Below are positions 16,783-25,080 of a stretch of DNA of 64,000 nucleotides, one piece after another (position 1 is the first letter of the stretch; each line of letters opens with the position of its first letter). The stretch spans positions 7,626,001-7,690,000 of the forward strand of contig NZ_CP075896.1 in NCBI RefSeq assembly GCF_018604545.1. Reading direction: 5' to 3'. This DNA is from Streptomyces koelreuteriae (GTDB taxonomy: Bacteria > Actinomycetota > Actinomycetes > Streptomycetales > Streptomycetaceae). Made by a program: the position numbers and the translations under genes. The notes under the pieces were generated by a model, which saw nothing but the letters and a program-made list of their open reading frames with translations, searched no databases and was not told where the DNA came from.

Positions 16783-17451
16783 GTGCCCGAGACCACGCCC
16801 GGAACCACCGCCGTTCTGCCCGTACTCCCGGCCCTGAGCGCACAGGCGGAGCGACTGATCGAGACGGGGGTGCACGAGATCGCGGGCCTGTCGGCCGCCG
16901 AGATCCGTACATACGCGGCCGACGCCGAGGCCTCTGTGGGCAGCGAGGGCGCCCTGCTCGCCGTTCACCCCGACCGGGCGCCCGCCTCCGCCCTCGCCCC
17001 GCTGCTCCGCCGCGAGGGCAAGCCGGGCTTCGTCGTCGTCGACATGTCCGACGTCGACGAGTTCGCCCCCACCGGCGTCGAACTGCCCGACGCCCCGCTC
17101 TACGTCCTCACCGGCCTAGACCGCGGTGACCACATGAGCAACTGGAGCCCGGACGAGGCACTGCCCGCCCTCACCGAGCAGGACCGCACCCCGCTGCTGC
17201 TCGCCGAGGGCATCCACTGGGTGCTCCAGCAACCGGCTGCCCTGGACCGCAATCTGTGCTTCATGACCATCGGCTCCCGGCTGCGCAAGCCGAACGGCAC
17301 GTTCGACGCGCGCACCCCGGCGATCTGGATCAGCAACGGCACCGGCCGTGACGGCCGCGAGCGCCGCGAGGCCCCGAAGGTCGGCTGGTGCTGGTGGAAC
17401 AACCGCCACACCTGGCTCGGCTTCGGCTCCACCACGGGCCGCAAGCCCTAG
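16783..17451 (+). CDS. DUF5701 family protein
   Basis: This 222-residue protein of unknown function looks like DUF5701 (recognised from the DMSDVDEFAPTGVELPDAPLYVLTGLDRGD-type core, here seen as DAPLYVLTGLDRGDHMSN, and the end WCWWNNRHTWLGFG). It has no signal peptide, no membrane segment and no catalytic motif I recognise. The start is GTG. It ends ten bases before a long hairpin shared with the convergent NB-ARC gene. The name is a family label only. Confidence 0.75.
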   Translation: MPETTPGTTAVLPVLPALSAQAERLIETGVHEIAGLSAAEIRTYAADAEASVGSEGALLAVHPDRAPASALAPLLRREGKPGFVVVDMSDVDEFAPTGVELPDAPLYVLTGLDRGDHMSNWSPDEALPALTEQDRTPLLLAEGIHWVLQQPAALDRNLCFMTIGSRLRKPNGTFDARTPAIWISNGTGRDGRERREAPKVGWCWWNNRHTWLGFGSTTGRKP

Positions 17452-17460
17452 CCTCCGGGC

Positions 17461-17501
17461 GCACCGGCCGGCCCTCACTGCACGAGCGGGCCGGCCGGTG
17501 C
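17461..17501. terminator. Bidirectional terminator hairpin
   Basis: GCACCGGCCGGCCC (17461-17474) pairs perfectly with GGGCCGGCCGGTGC (17488-17501) around a 13-base loop. It serves the DUF5701 gene and the convergent NB-ARC gene, whose last codons lie inside it. Confidence 0.75.
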
Positions 17502-19817
17502 CGGGCGGCCCGCGGCCAGGGCGGCGAGACCCGCGTGGGCCTCGTCGCGTACGTCCGCGGGGACGCGGTCGCCGAGGGCGAGGACGGCGCGGTACTCGGC
17601 GGCGGCCCCGGCCCTCTCGCCGAGATGGGCGAGGGCCTGGCCCAGATGGAGATGGACCTTGCCCGCCTGCCTGTACCAGCCGCGGGCGTCGAACTGCCCG
17701 CGTACGGAGCGAAGCGCGTCCGCCGCCTCCTGCCACTGCCCCTGGCCGAGATGAACGAACGACACCGAGTAGACGGCGGACAGCAGGGTGAAGTCCCGTA
17801 CGTTGGGCGGGATCCGGTCGTGATGACGGGGATCCGCGAGGGCGTCCAGGATGCCCTGGTAGGTCTCGACCGCCGCCCGGGCCCGGCCCGCCCCGCGCAG
17901 CACCCTGATCACCCCGCAGGACACCTGCAGATACCCGGTGACGTCGTCCGCCTCGGTGAACAGCTCCAGGGCCCGGTGGTAGTGGTCGGCGGCGGGCGGC
18001 ATGTCGCCGACGGCGTCCCGCAGCCAGCCGAGATAGGCGTGGGCCCACGCCTGCTGAAGGACGTTCCCGGCCGCCCCCGCGAGCCGCAGCGCGTCCTCGG
18101 CCGCCTCCACCGCCTCGTCGTGCCGGCGGGCGCAGGCCCAGTACGCCCAGGCGAGGTAGTTGCGGTGGGTCGCCTCCAGACCGGCGTCGTCCAGCGCCGC
18201 CCCGGCCGTCGCGGCACGCTCGTAGACCTCGGTCCAATGACCCCAGGACACCCAGTGGTCGGAGAACCAGTGCATGGCCTCAGCGACCTCGACGACCCGC
18301 GCGTGCTCGCCCCGCGCCGCGGCCTCCCGGAACGCGGCGAGCCACGCGTCGCCCTCCGCCTTGATCCAGCGCGCCGCCTGTTCACGGTCGTCCAGGGCGA
18401 CCAGCCGGCCGGGGTCCGGCGCGGGCCTGCCGTAGTCCGGCTCGTACCAGCGGCCCGCGAGGACGGCGGTCTCCAGCAGCCAGTGCCGCAGCCGGGACCG
18501 CGCGGCGAGCGACCTCTCCTCACCGTCCTCCGTGCGGTGACGGGAGGCCGCGTACAGCCGGAGCAGGTCGTGCAGCCGATAGCGGTCCTGACGGGACGTC
18601 ATCAGCAGCCCCGCCTCCAGCAGTTCCTCCAGGAGATCCTCGGCGTCGGGCAGCGGCACACCGGCGAGCACGGCGGCCGGTGCCACACTGAAGTCCCCAC
18701 CCGGGACGAGCGACAGCAGCCGGAACATCCGGGCGGCCTCGGGGGCGAGCCGGGAGTAGGACAGCGCGAAGGCGGAGTTGATCCGCAGATCGCCCGCGCT
18801 GAGCGCGTCCAGCCTGCGGTCCTCGTCGGCGAGCCGGTCGGCCAGGCGCCGCAGGCTCCAGTTGGTGCGGGTGGCAGCCCAGTTGGCCGCCACCCTGAGG
18901 GCCAGGGGCAGACGACCGCACAGCTCGGTCACCACGTCCGCCGCCGACGGCTCGGCGTCCACACGCCCGCCGCCCACGACGGCCCGCAGCAGGGCGGCGG
19001 ACTCCTGCCGGCTCAGCCCGCCGAGTTCGACGCGCCGCATCCCTTCCAGACCGGCGAGGGCACGGCGGCTCGTCACCACCACGAGCAGCCGCCCCTCGCG
19101 GGGCAGCAGCGGTCTGACCTGGGCCTCGCCGCCCGCGTTGTCCAGCACCAGGACCGCGCGGAGCCCGGCCGCGATCTCCTGGTAGCGGGCGAGCCGCTCC
19201 TCGGTGCCGAGCCGGGCCAGTTCGGCGTCCCCCACGCCCCACGAGCCCAGCAGCCCCGACACGGCCTGCTCCGCGGTGAGCGGCCGCTCGTCCAGCCCCC
19301 GCATGTCCACCAGGAACGCCCCGTCGGGGCAGGACGACGCCAGCTCCTCGGCCAGCCGGACCGCCAGCGTCGTCTTGCCGCTGCCGGGCGGGCCGCACAC
19401 CACGGCCGCCGGCGGCACCCTCGGCCCCCCGGCCGGCGTCGGCCCGCTGTCGGCGGCCTCCTGCGCCAGGGCGCGCAGCACCGCCAGTTCCTCATGCCGT
19501 CCGACGAAGTCGCGCACGCCCCTCGGCAGTGTGTGCGGCGAGGCCTTGAGGGACCCGGCGGCCCGTGCCCCGGGACGGGCGGCGCGGGCGGCGGCCAGAA
19601 GGTCCGCGTGCGCCGCCTCGTCCAGTTCCAGGCCCTGGGCGAGCGCGGTCACCGTGCCCCGGTGCGGACGGCGGCTCTTGCCCCGCTCCATGTCACCGAT
19701 GGCACGCCCCGACACCCCGGAGGCCTCGGCCAGCTCCTCGATCGTCAGCCGACGGCTCTGCCGTAACGCGCGCAGCAGCCGGCCGAACGGCGCCGCGATC
19801 CCCACCCCGGTGTCCAC
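17475..19817 (-). CDS. XRE-NB-ARC-TPR regulatory ATPase
   Basis: This 780-residue protein is a signal-transduction NTPase of the type frequent in Streptomyces. It has an N-terminal XRE HTH (about 10-66, LRALRQSRRLTIEELAEASG), an NB-ARC NTPase (about 110-400) with Walker A GPPGSGKTTLAV and Walker B LRAVLVLDNAG plus the sensor-like VVTSRRAL, and a C-terminal TPR-like helical region (about 450-770, AWAYWACARRHDEAVEAAED). It lacks the BTAD domain of AfsR/SARP regulators. Targets are unknown; the HTH suggests DNA binding gated by nucleotide state. Confidence 0.88.
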   Translation of the reverse strand: MDTGVGIAAPFGRLLRALRQSRRLTIEELAEASGVSGRAIGDMERGKSRRPHRGTVTALAQGLELDEAAHADLLAAARAARPGARAAGSLKASPHTLPRGVRDFVGRHEELAVLRALAQEAADSGPTPAGGPRVPPAAVVCGPPGSGKTTLAVRLAEELASSCPDGAFLVDMRGLDERPLTAEQAVSGLLGSWGVGDAELARLGTEERLARYQEIAAGLRAVLVLDNAGGEAQVRPLLPREGRLLVVVTSRRALAGLEGMRRVELGGLSRQESAALLRAVVGGGRVDAEPSAADVVTELCGRLPLALRVAANWAATRTNWSLRRLADRLADEDRRLDALSAGDLRINSAFALSYSRLAPEAARMFRLLSLVPGGDFSVAPAAVLAGVPLPDAEDLLEELLEAGLLMTSRQDRYRLHDLLRLYAASRHRTEDGEERSLAARSRLRHWLLETAVLAGRWYEPDYGRPAPDPGRLVALDDREQAARWIKAEGDAWLAAFREAAARGEHARVVEVAEAMHWFSDHWVSWGHWTEVYERAATAGAALDDAGLEATHRNYLAWAYWACARRHDEAVEAAEDALRLAGAAGNVLQQAWAHAYLGWLRDAVGDMPPAADHYHRALELFTEADDVTGYLQVSCGVIRVLRGAGRARAAVETYQGILDALADPRHHDRIPPNVRDFTLLSAVYSVSFVHLGQGQWQEAADALRSVRGQFDARGWYRQAGKVHLHLGQALAHLGERAGAAAEYRAVLALGDRVPADVRDEAHAGLAALAAGRPAPAGPLVQ

Positions 19818-19857
19818 CGCGCGATGATACGTGCGGCGGCCACCGGCCCGGCGGGCA

Positions 19858-20520
19858 TCAGCCGGCGGCGTGGGCGCCGATGACGGCCTGCGCGTAGACG
19901 ATGCCGAGGCCGTAGGCGCCGCCGTGCTCCTTCACCACGTCCGTGACCGCGCCGTACGTCTCGGTACGGGCCCAGTCGCGCTGCAACTCCAGGAGCACCT
20001 GCACCCAGGTGACCGGGACCGCCCCGGCCTGGATCATCCGCTGGACCGCGTGCTCGTGGGCCTGCGGGCTGACGCCGCCGGACGCGTCGGTGACGACGTA
20101 GACCTCGTAGCCCTGGGCGAGCGCGGAGAGCGCGGGCAGGACGACGCAGACCTCGGTCCACAGACCGGCGATGACGAGCTTGCGTCGCCCGGTGGCCTTG
20201 ACCGCCTCGACGAAGGCCACGTCCTCCCAGGCGTTCATGGAGGTGCGGTCGACGGGCTTCTGCCCGGGGAAGACCTCCGCGAGCCGCGGCAGGAGCGGGC
20301 CGGAGAAGGACTCGGCGGCCACGGTGCTCAGTACGACCGGCACGTCGAAGGTCCGGGCGGCTCTGGCCAGACCGACGGTGGCGTTGATGATGGCGGTGCG
20401 GTCGCCGCTGCCGGTGCCGAAGAACATCTGCGGCTGGTGGTCGACGAACAGCACCGCGCAGTTGTCCGGGGTGAGCAGGTCGGGGCTGGGGGCGGCGGTG
20501 ACATCGGCGATGCTGACCAT
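19858..20520 (-). CDS. Isochorismatase-family hydrolase (YcaC-like)
   Basis: This is a cysteine hydrolase of the isochorismatase fold, 220 residues. The catalytic triad positions are visible: Asp in VLFVDHQPQMFF, Lys in TGRRKLVIAG and the nucleophile Cys in GLWTEVCVVLPALSAL, preceded by the cis-peptide-type turn. It resembles YcaC-type proteins of unknown substrate more than true isochorismatases. GGAGGAC precedes the ATG. It lies 40 bases upstream of the NB-ARC gene on the same strand, but a regulatory link is not shown. Confidence 0.88.
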   Translation of the reverse strand: MVSIADVTAAPSPDLLTPDNCAVLFVDHQPQMFFGTGSGDRTAIINATVGLARAARTFDVPVVLSTVAAESFSGPLLPRLAEVFPGQKPVDRTSMNAWEDVAFVEAVKATGRRKLVIAGLWTEVCVVLPALSALAQGYEVYVVTDASGGVSPQAHEHAVQRMIQAGAVPVTWVQVLLELQRDWARTETYGAVTDVVKEHGGAYGLGIVYAQAVIGAHAAG

Positions 20521-20703
20521 GGGTGTTGTCCTCCGGGGAGCGATACTCCGGCTCGGATCTCGGCCGGTTCGCTCGTCACGCTAGGCACGCCGCAGCGGCG
20601 CCGGAGGGGTTCCGGGCCGCGTGTGCGCGGAGGGGACAGCAGGGGTGCGCCCGGGGACAACTTCCGGGCCGCGGTGCCGTGCCGGGCGTTCCCGGGAGGG
20701 GTG

Positions 20704-21234
20704 TCAGCGCACCCAGCCGGTGTAGCGGTTGCCGCCGCTGCGGGTCGGCTCGGCGGGTCGGGCCCGGAGGTCGCCGCCGTCCACGGCCGCGTTCACCGCG
20801 CGCACCAGCCAGGCGTTGACCGACAGCCCCTCGCGTGCGGCGGCCTCCTCGGCGCGTCCCTTGAGGTGGGCGGGCAGGCGCAGATTGATCCGCGCGGTGG
20901 TGCCGTCGTCGGCGTCGGCGGGCGCGGGGGCCGGTGCCGGGGCCCTCGGCGGCTCCGGGCGCGGGTCCGGTTCCTCGAAGCCGGCGCGGGCCGGTGGCGG
21001 TGTCACGACGAAGGCGGGGTCGAGCCCGCGCAGCCGTACGTCGACCGAGCCGGGGGCGAGTTCGCGGGTGACCTCGTCCATGGCGGCGGACAGCACGTTC
21101 AGCAGGGTCAGGCGGGTCGCCGACTCCAGTGGAGCGGTCAGCCGCTCGGCCAGCTCGCGGGCGTCCTCGCCACCGGCTTCGGCAGCCACCGCGAGTTCCC
21201 GGCGGAGTGTGTCGACATAGGGCGTGAGGTCCAT
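20704..21234 (-). CDS. HicB-like ribbon-helix-helix protein
   Basis: This 176-residue protein has a helical N-terminal half (ATRLTLLNVLSAAMDEVT), a Pro/Ala-rich linker (about 100-110) and a C-terminal RHH DNA-binding segment, INLRLPAHLKGRAEEAAARE then LSVNAWLVRAVNAAV, as in HicB-type antitoxins. No HicA toxin gene (a 60-residue dsRBD-like RNase) is seen on either side, and the N-terminal half is not the usual HicB partial RNase fold. It is better called an RHH regulator than a proven antitoxin. Confidence 0.8.
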   Translation of the reverse strand: MDLTPYVDTLRRELAVAAEAGGEDARELAERLTAPLESATRLTLLNVLSAAMDEVTRELAPGSVDVRLRGLDPAFVVTPPPARAGFEEPDPRPEPPRAPAPAPAPADADDGTTARINLRLPAHLKGRAEEAAAREGLSVNAWLVRAVNAAVDGGDLRARPAEPTRSGGNRYTGWVR

Positions 21235-21264
21235 GGCGGCATGATGGCATCAAGGTGGCGCCAT

Positions 21265-21300
21265 GAGGAAACCCCAGGTCGAAGGACCTGGGGTTTCCTC
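21265..21300. terminator. Strong terminator of the acyl-CoA operon
   Basis: A 16-bp perfect stem (GAGGAAACCCCAGGTC with its complement) closes on a GAAG loop, 12 bases beyond the acyl-CoA dehydrogenase stop in the leftward direction. It insulates that operon from the HicB-like gene. Confidence 0.85.
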
Positions 21301-21312
21301 ATCGGATGTGCC

Positions 21313-22515
21313 TCAGACGAAGGCGCTCTGGCCCGTGATCGACTTGCCGACGATCAGGGTGTTCATCTCGCGGGTGCCCTCGAAGGAGTAGATGGCCTCG
21401 GCGTCGGCGAAGAACCGGGCGATGTCGTGCTCCAGGAGGATGCCGTTGCCGCCGAAGATCTCCCGGCTCCAGGCGACGACCTCCCGCATCCGGGAGGTGA
21501 CGAACGCCTTGGCCAGCGCGGAGTGTTCGTCGCGGAAGATCCCCGCGTCCTGCAGCCGGGCGAGCTGCGTCAGCATGCCCCAGGACGCGGTGATGTTGCC
21601 CAGGCTCTTCACCAGCAGGTCCTGCACCAGCTGGAAGCCGCCGATCGGGCGGCCGAACTGGCGGCGCTCCCGGGCGTAGTCCAGGGCGAGTTCGTAGGCG
21701 CCGACCATCACGCCCAGCGCCTGCCAGGCGACTCCGCTGCGGGTGGCGCGCAGGATCTCGGCGACGTCCCGGAAGGAGTTGATGTTCTGCAGGCGGTTCG
21801 CCTCCGGCACCCGGACGTCGGTCAGGGTGATCTCGGCGTTCTCCACGATCCGGAAGGCGATCTTGCCCTCGATCTTCACCGGCTCGAAGCCGGGCGTGCC
21901 CTTCTCGACGACGAAGCCCTTGACGTGGTTGTCGTCGACGTCCCGGGCCCAGACCACGACGTAGTCGGCGAAGGTAGCGTTGCCGATCCACTTCTTGGCG
22001 CCGTTCAGGACCCAGCTGTCGCCCTCGCGCCGGGCGGTGGTGCGCATACCGCCCGCGACATCGGAGCCGCCGAGCGGCTCGGTCATGGCGAACGCGCCGA
22101 TCTTGTCCATCGCGGCCATCTCGGGGAGCCAGCGGTCCCGCTGCTCCTGGTCGCCGCCCGAGTGGATGGAGTACATCGCCAGGCCGTTGTGGACGCCGAA
22201 GAAGGTGGACACCGAGGCGTCGGTGCGGGTCATCTCCAGGGCGAGCATGCCGCTGAGGAGGTTGCTGACGGCGGGGCGGTGCTCGCCGTAGCCCTCGTAG
22301 GGGAGGCCTGCGAGGCCGCTGTCGCGGAACAGGGAGATGAGCTCCGTGGGGAAGCGGTCCGCGGCCCAGTTCGCGTTCACCAGCGGCTTGACCTCGTCCC
22401 GCATGAAGGCACGGGCCTTGAGGAGGATCTTGCGCTCCTCGTCCGGCAGCAGGGCCTCGTAGCTGTAGAAGTCCGCGGTGAGCTGGTCCTCGAGCGGTTC
22501 CGTGAAGGTGGTCAT
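21313..22515 (-). CDS. Acyl-CoA dehydrogenase, glutaryl-CoA dehydrogenase-like
   Basis: This is an FAD acyl-CoA dehydrogenase (400 residues) of the glutaryl-CoA dehydrogenase branch. It has the N-terminal helical domain, the beta domain with AFAMTEPLGGSDVAG and LNGAKKWIGNATFAD, and the C-terminal domain with the catalytic Glu in IYSFEGTREMNTLIVGKSIT. Decarboxylation as in true GCDH cannot be assumed. It is the last gene of a five-gene leftward operon, one base after the 3-hydroxyacid dehydrogenase gene. The chemistry of the set suggests oxidation or reduction of a CoA thioester made by the CaiB-type transferase. Confidence 0.9.
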   Translation of the reverse strand: MTTFTEPLEDQLTADFYSYEALLPDEERKILLKARAFMRDEVKPLVNANWAADRFPTELISLFRDSGLAGLPYEGYGEHRPAVSNLLSGMLALEMTRTDASVSTFFGVHNGLAMYSIHSGGDQEQRDRWLPEMAAMDKIGAFAMTEPLGGSDVAGGMRTTARREGDSWVLNGAKKWIGNATFADYVVVWARDVDDNHVKGFVVEKGTPGFEPVKIEGKIAFRIVENAEITLTDVRVPEANRLQNINSFRDVAEILRATRSGVAWQALGVMVGAYELALDYARERRQFGRPIGGFQLVQDLLVKSLGNITASWGMLTQLARLQDAGIFRDEHSALAKAFVTSRMREVVAWSREIFGGNGILLEHDIARFFADAEAIYSFEGTREMNTLIVGKSITGQSAFV

Positions 22516-22516
22516 C

Positions 22517-23470
22517 TCAGTTCTCCTCCTTGTCGGCGCTGTCCAGGGCGGACAGCACCGCGAGTTGCCTGCGGTCGCGCGTCTCGGTGAGTTCCGGGTA
22601 CGTGGAGGAGCCGTAGGCCTTTTCCACGGCTTCGATGAGCCGTTCCTGGTCTTCCTCGCTCTGCGACGGGCTGCCGAGGCCCGTGTCGAGCCGCTGCCGC
22701 ATCGAGGCGCCGATGTGCTCGACGAGGTGCCGGTAGCCGCCGGGGCCGCCGCCCAGGTGCGAGCCGAGGAACGGCCCGACCGTGGACCAGCGCAGGCCCA
22801 GCGAGTTCATCACGACCTTGTCGAGGTCCTCGGGGGTCACCACGCCCTGCTGGACGAGGTACACCGCCTCGCGGCTGAGCGCGTTCTGCAGCCGGTTCCC
22901 GACGAAGCCGGGGATCTCCTTGCGCTCGACGACCGGGGTGCGGCCGACCGAGGTGTAGAAGTCCACCGCGTCCTGCACGGCGTCCTCGCCGGTGCGCTCC
23001 CCGGGCACGACCTCGACGAGCGGGACGATGTGCGGCGGGTTGAAGGGGTGGCCGATCAGGACCCGGGCGGCGGCCTCGTCCGGCAGTTCGCCGGTGAAGG
23101 CGCTGGACGGGATCGCCGACGAGGAGCTGAGCAGCAGCGCGTGCTCGGGTGCCTCGCGGACCAGCGTGGCGAACAGGTCCTGCTTGAACTCGACCCGCTC
23201 GGGGCCGTTCTCCTGGACGACGTCCGCGTCCCGGACCGCGTCGGCGACATCGGCCGCGATGTGCACCCGGTCGGCCAGGCCCGTCACGTCCAGGCCACGG
23301 GCGGCCAGCTGCGGGGCGTTGCGCTCCAGCGCGTCGGCGACGGCCTCGGCGAGGTCCGGCCGCGGGTCGCTCACCTTGACGGTCAGGCCGTGTGCGGCGA
23401 ACAGCGTCGCCCAGGACAGTCCGATGGTCCCGGCGCCGATCACGGCCGCTGTACGGAAGGCGCGGGTCAT
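22517..23470 (-). CDS. 3-hydroxy(acyl) dehydrogenase, carnitine/gulonate DH-like
   Basis: This NAD-dependent dehydrogenase (317 residues) is of the 3-hydroxyacyl-CoA dehydrogenase superfamily. The Rossmann motif is VIGAGTIGLSWATLFAAHG; the conserved catalytic segments are LLSSSSAIPSS, IGHPFNPPHIVPLVEVVPGE and EIPGFVGNRLQNAL. These resemble the carnitine 3-dehydrogenase and L-gulonate 3-dehydrogenase (lambda-crystallin) branch, which acts on free 3-hydroxy acids, more than FadB. The ATG overlaps the decarboxylase stop (ATGA). Its product would be a 3-keto acid, a logical substrate for the neighbouring acetoacetate decarboxylase-like enzyme. Confidence 0.85.
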   Translation of the reverse strand: MTRAFRTAAVIGAGTIGLSWATLFAAHGLTVKVSDPRPDLAEAVADALERNAPQLAARGLDVTGLADRVHIAADVADAVRDADVVQENGPERVEFKQDLFATLVREAPEHALLLSSSSAIPSSAFTGELPDEAAARVLIGHPFNPPHIVPLVEVVPGERTGEDAVQDAVDFYTSVGRTPVVERKEIPGFVGNRLQNALSREAVYLVQQGVVTPEDLDKVVMNSLGLRWSTVGPFLGSHLGGGPGGYRHLVEHIGASMRQRLDTGLGSPSQSEEDQERLIEAVEKAYGSSTYPELTETRDRRQLAVLSALDSADKEEN

Positions 23471-24213
23471 GACAGGGCTCCCTTCAGGTAGTCGTGGACC
23501 GGCTCGACGCCCGCGAGCGTCAGGTCGGTGAGGATGTGGCTGGCGGAGACGACCTCCAGCACCGGCAGGTCGGCCAGCGGGGCCAGCACGTGCTGGAAGA
23601 GCTGCAGCCGGGCGGGGCCGGTCCAGGCCTCCTTGACGGTGAGGTCGGTGATGCGGGTGCGGACGAGTTCCTGCACACGCGGCAGACCGTCGTAGCCGGG
23701 AATGACCTTGAGCATGAAGGTCGGCACGGTGATCTGCGCCGCCGCCTCGTCCCGGTCCAGCTCGTGGTGCTTGTAGCCCATGGTCGCGGTGGCGACCCGC
23801 TGCGCGCCGTGGTCGAGGGTGCCGACGAGCGCGCCGGTGTCGACCTGGAGCGCCGGGGAGCCCATGACCTTCGGGTAGGCGGAGACCTCGCGGCCGGAGG
23901 CGGTCGCCGGGAAGTTGTCGAGGTACATGGCGTGCAGGTACTCGCCCCGCTCGCCCTCGAAGCCGACGGGGATCGCCTGGCCGGCCTCGGTGTAGGGGCC
24001 GTAGCCGCTGACGTCACCCATCTTCATGACCTCGAACCGGACCAGCGGCTCGTCGATCCGCAGCGGCTGAGGGACGACCGCCCGCAGCGCTTCGGGGTCG
24101 GTGCGGTAGACGACGTTGAGGTACTCACGGTCGGTGAACCGCGGCACCATCGGCGCGTACGCCGGGCTGGTGAGGGGGGTGGTGACGTGCTGTGTGACGT
24201 CCTCGGCGCGCAT
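23467..24213 (-). CDS. Acetoacetate decarboxylase family protein
   Basis: This 248-residue member of the ADC family (PF06314) has the Schiff-base region as SGREVSAYPKVMGSP, with the lysine after YP as the likely catalytic residue; canonical ADC has two adjacent lysines (PKK), here PKV. That missing second lysine, which tunes the pKa in Clostridium ADC, makes the activity uncertain, and many such proteins are not decarboxylases. It is translationally coupled to the dehydrogenase downstream. Inferred substrate: a 3-keto acid made by that dehydrogenase. Confidence 0.87.
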   Translation of the reverse strand: MRAEDVTQHVTTPLTSPAYAPMVPRFTDREYLNVVYRTDPEALRAVVPQPLRIDEPLVRFEVMKMGDVSGYGPYTEAGQAIPVGFEGERGEYLHAMYLDNFPATASGREVSAYPKVMGSPALQVDTGALVGTLDHGAQRVATATMGYKHHELDRDEAAAQITVPTFMLKVIPGYDGLPRVQELVRTRITDLTVKEAWTGPARLQLFQHVLAPLADLPVLEVVSASHILTDLTLAGVEPVHDYLKGALS

Positions 24214-24219
24214 GGCGCC

Positions 24220-24996
24220 TCACCGTCCCGTCCACCGCGCGGGGCGGCGCTCGGCGAAGGCCGTCATGCCCTCGCGGACGTCGGCCGAGGCCATCAGGGT
24301 CTTCATCTGCTCGCGCTGGAAGGCGAAGGCCTCGGCGTCGGGCGCCCCGTCGGCGGCGCGGACGACGCGCTTGACGGTGGCGAGCGCGAGCGGGGCGTTC
24401 TCCGCGAGCCGTTCGGCCAGCCGCAGCGCCTCGGCGACGGCCTGGCCGCTGCCGGTGACCCGGTTGGCCAGGCCGAGTTCGCCCGCACGGCGGCCGTCGA
24501 CGGGCTCGCCGGTCAGCAGCAGTTCCATGGCGAGGTGGTGCGGGACGCGCTTGGGCAGCCGGATCACGCCGCCGCCCGCCGCGATCAGCCCGCGCTTGAC
24601 CTCGGGCAGACCGAACCGGGCGTCCTCGGCCGCGACGATCAGGTCGCAGGCCAGGGCCAGTTCGAAGCCGCCGCCCATGGCGAAGCCCTCCACGGCGGCG
24701 ATCAGCGGCTTGGCCGGCTCGGACTCGGTGAGGCCGCCGAACCCGCGGCCCTCGACCTCGGGCGACTCGCCGCGCAGCGCCGCCTTGAGGTCCATACCGG
24801 CGCTGAAGGCGCCGCCCTCACCGGTCAGCACACCGGCCCGCAGCGCCGGATCGGCCTCCAACTCGTCCAGTGCAGCGGCCAGTTGGGCGGCCACCGCCGC
24901 GTTCACGGCGTTGCGGGCCTCGGGCCGGTCGAGGGTGATCAGCAGGGCGGAGCCGATGCGTTCGGTCCGTACGACAGGGGTTTCGGGGGTGCTCAT
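24220..24996 (-). CDS. Enoyl-CoA hydratase/isomerase (crotonase family)
   Basis: This 258-residue crotonase-fold enzyme shows the oxyanion-hole segments GEGGAFSAGMDLKAA and VEGFAMGGGFELALACDL and the catalytic-side segment ARFGLPEVKRGLIAAGGG. One glutamate is at the usual hydratase position (PEVKRG). It is closest in style to CaiD/crotonobetainyl-CoA hydratase-like and general enoyl-CoA hydratases. It lies 84 bases after the CoA-transferase gene and six before the ADC gene. Confidence 0.9.
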   Translation of the reverse strand: MSTPETPVVRTERIGSALLITLDRPEARNAVNAAVAAQLAAALDELEADPALRAGVLTGEGGAFSAGMDLKAALRGESPEVEGRGFGGLTESEPAKPLIAAVEGFAMGGGFELALACDLIVAAEDARFGLPEVKRGLIAAGGGVIRLPKRVPHHLAMELLLTGEPVDGRRAGELGLANRVTGSGQAVAEALRLAERLAENAPLALATVKRVVRAADGAPDAEAFAFQREQMKTLMASADVREGMTAFAERRPARWTGR

Positions 24997-25080
24997 GGTG
25001 GTCCTTCTGTCCTGGTGTGACGGCCGTCGGGGAGCGCGGGCCGCTCCCCGACGGCGAGTTGGGGGAGGGAGGGCCGTCGC

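Noticed and set aside
17475..19817. SARP/AfsR-type antibiotic cluster regulator
   Set aside because: No BTAD or OmpR-type winged HTH; the N terminus is XRE, and no biosynthetic genes surround it.
20704..21234. Complete HicAB toxin-antitoxin pair
   Set aside because: No HicA-like gene could be found on either strand nearby.
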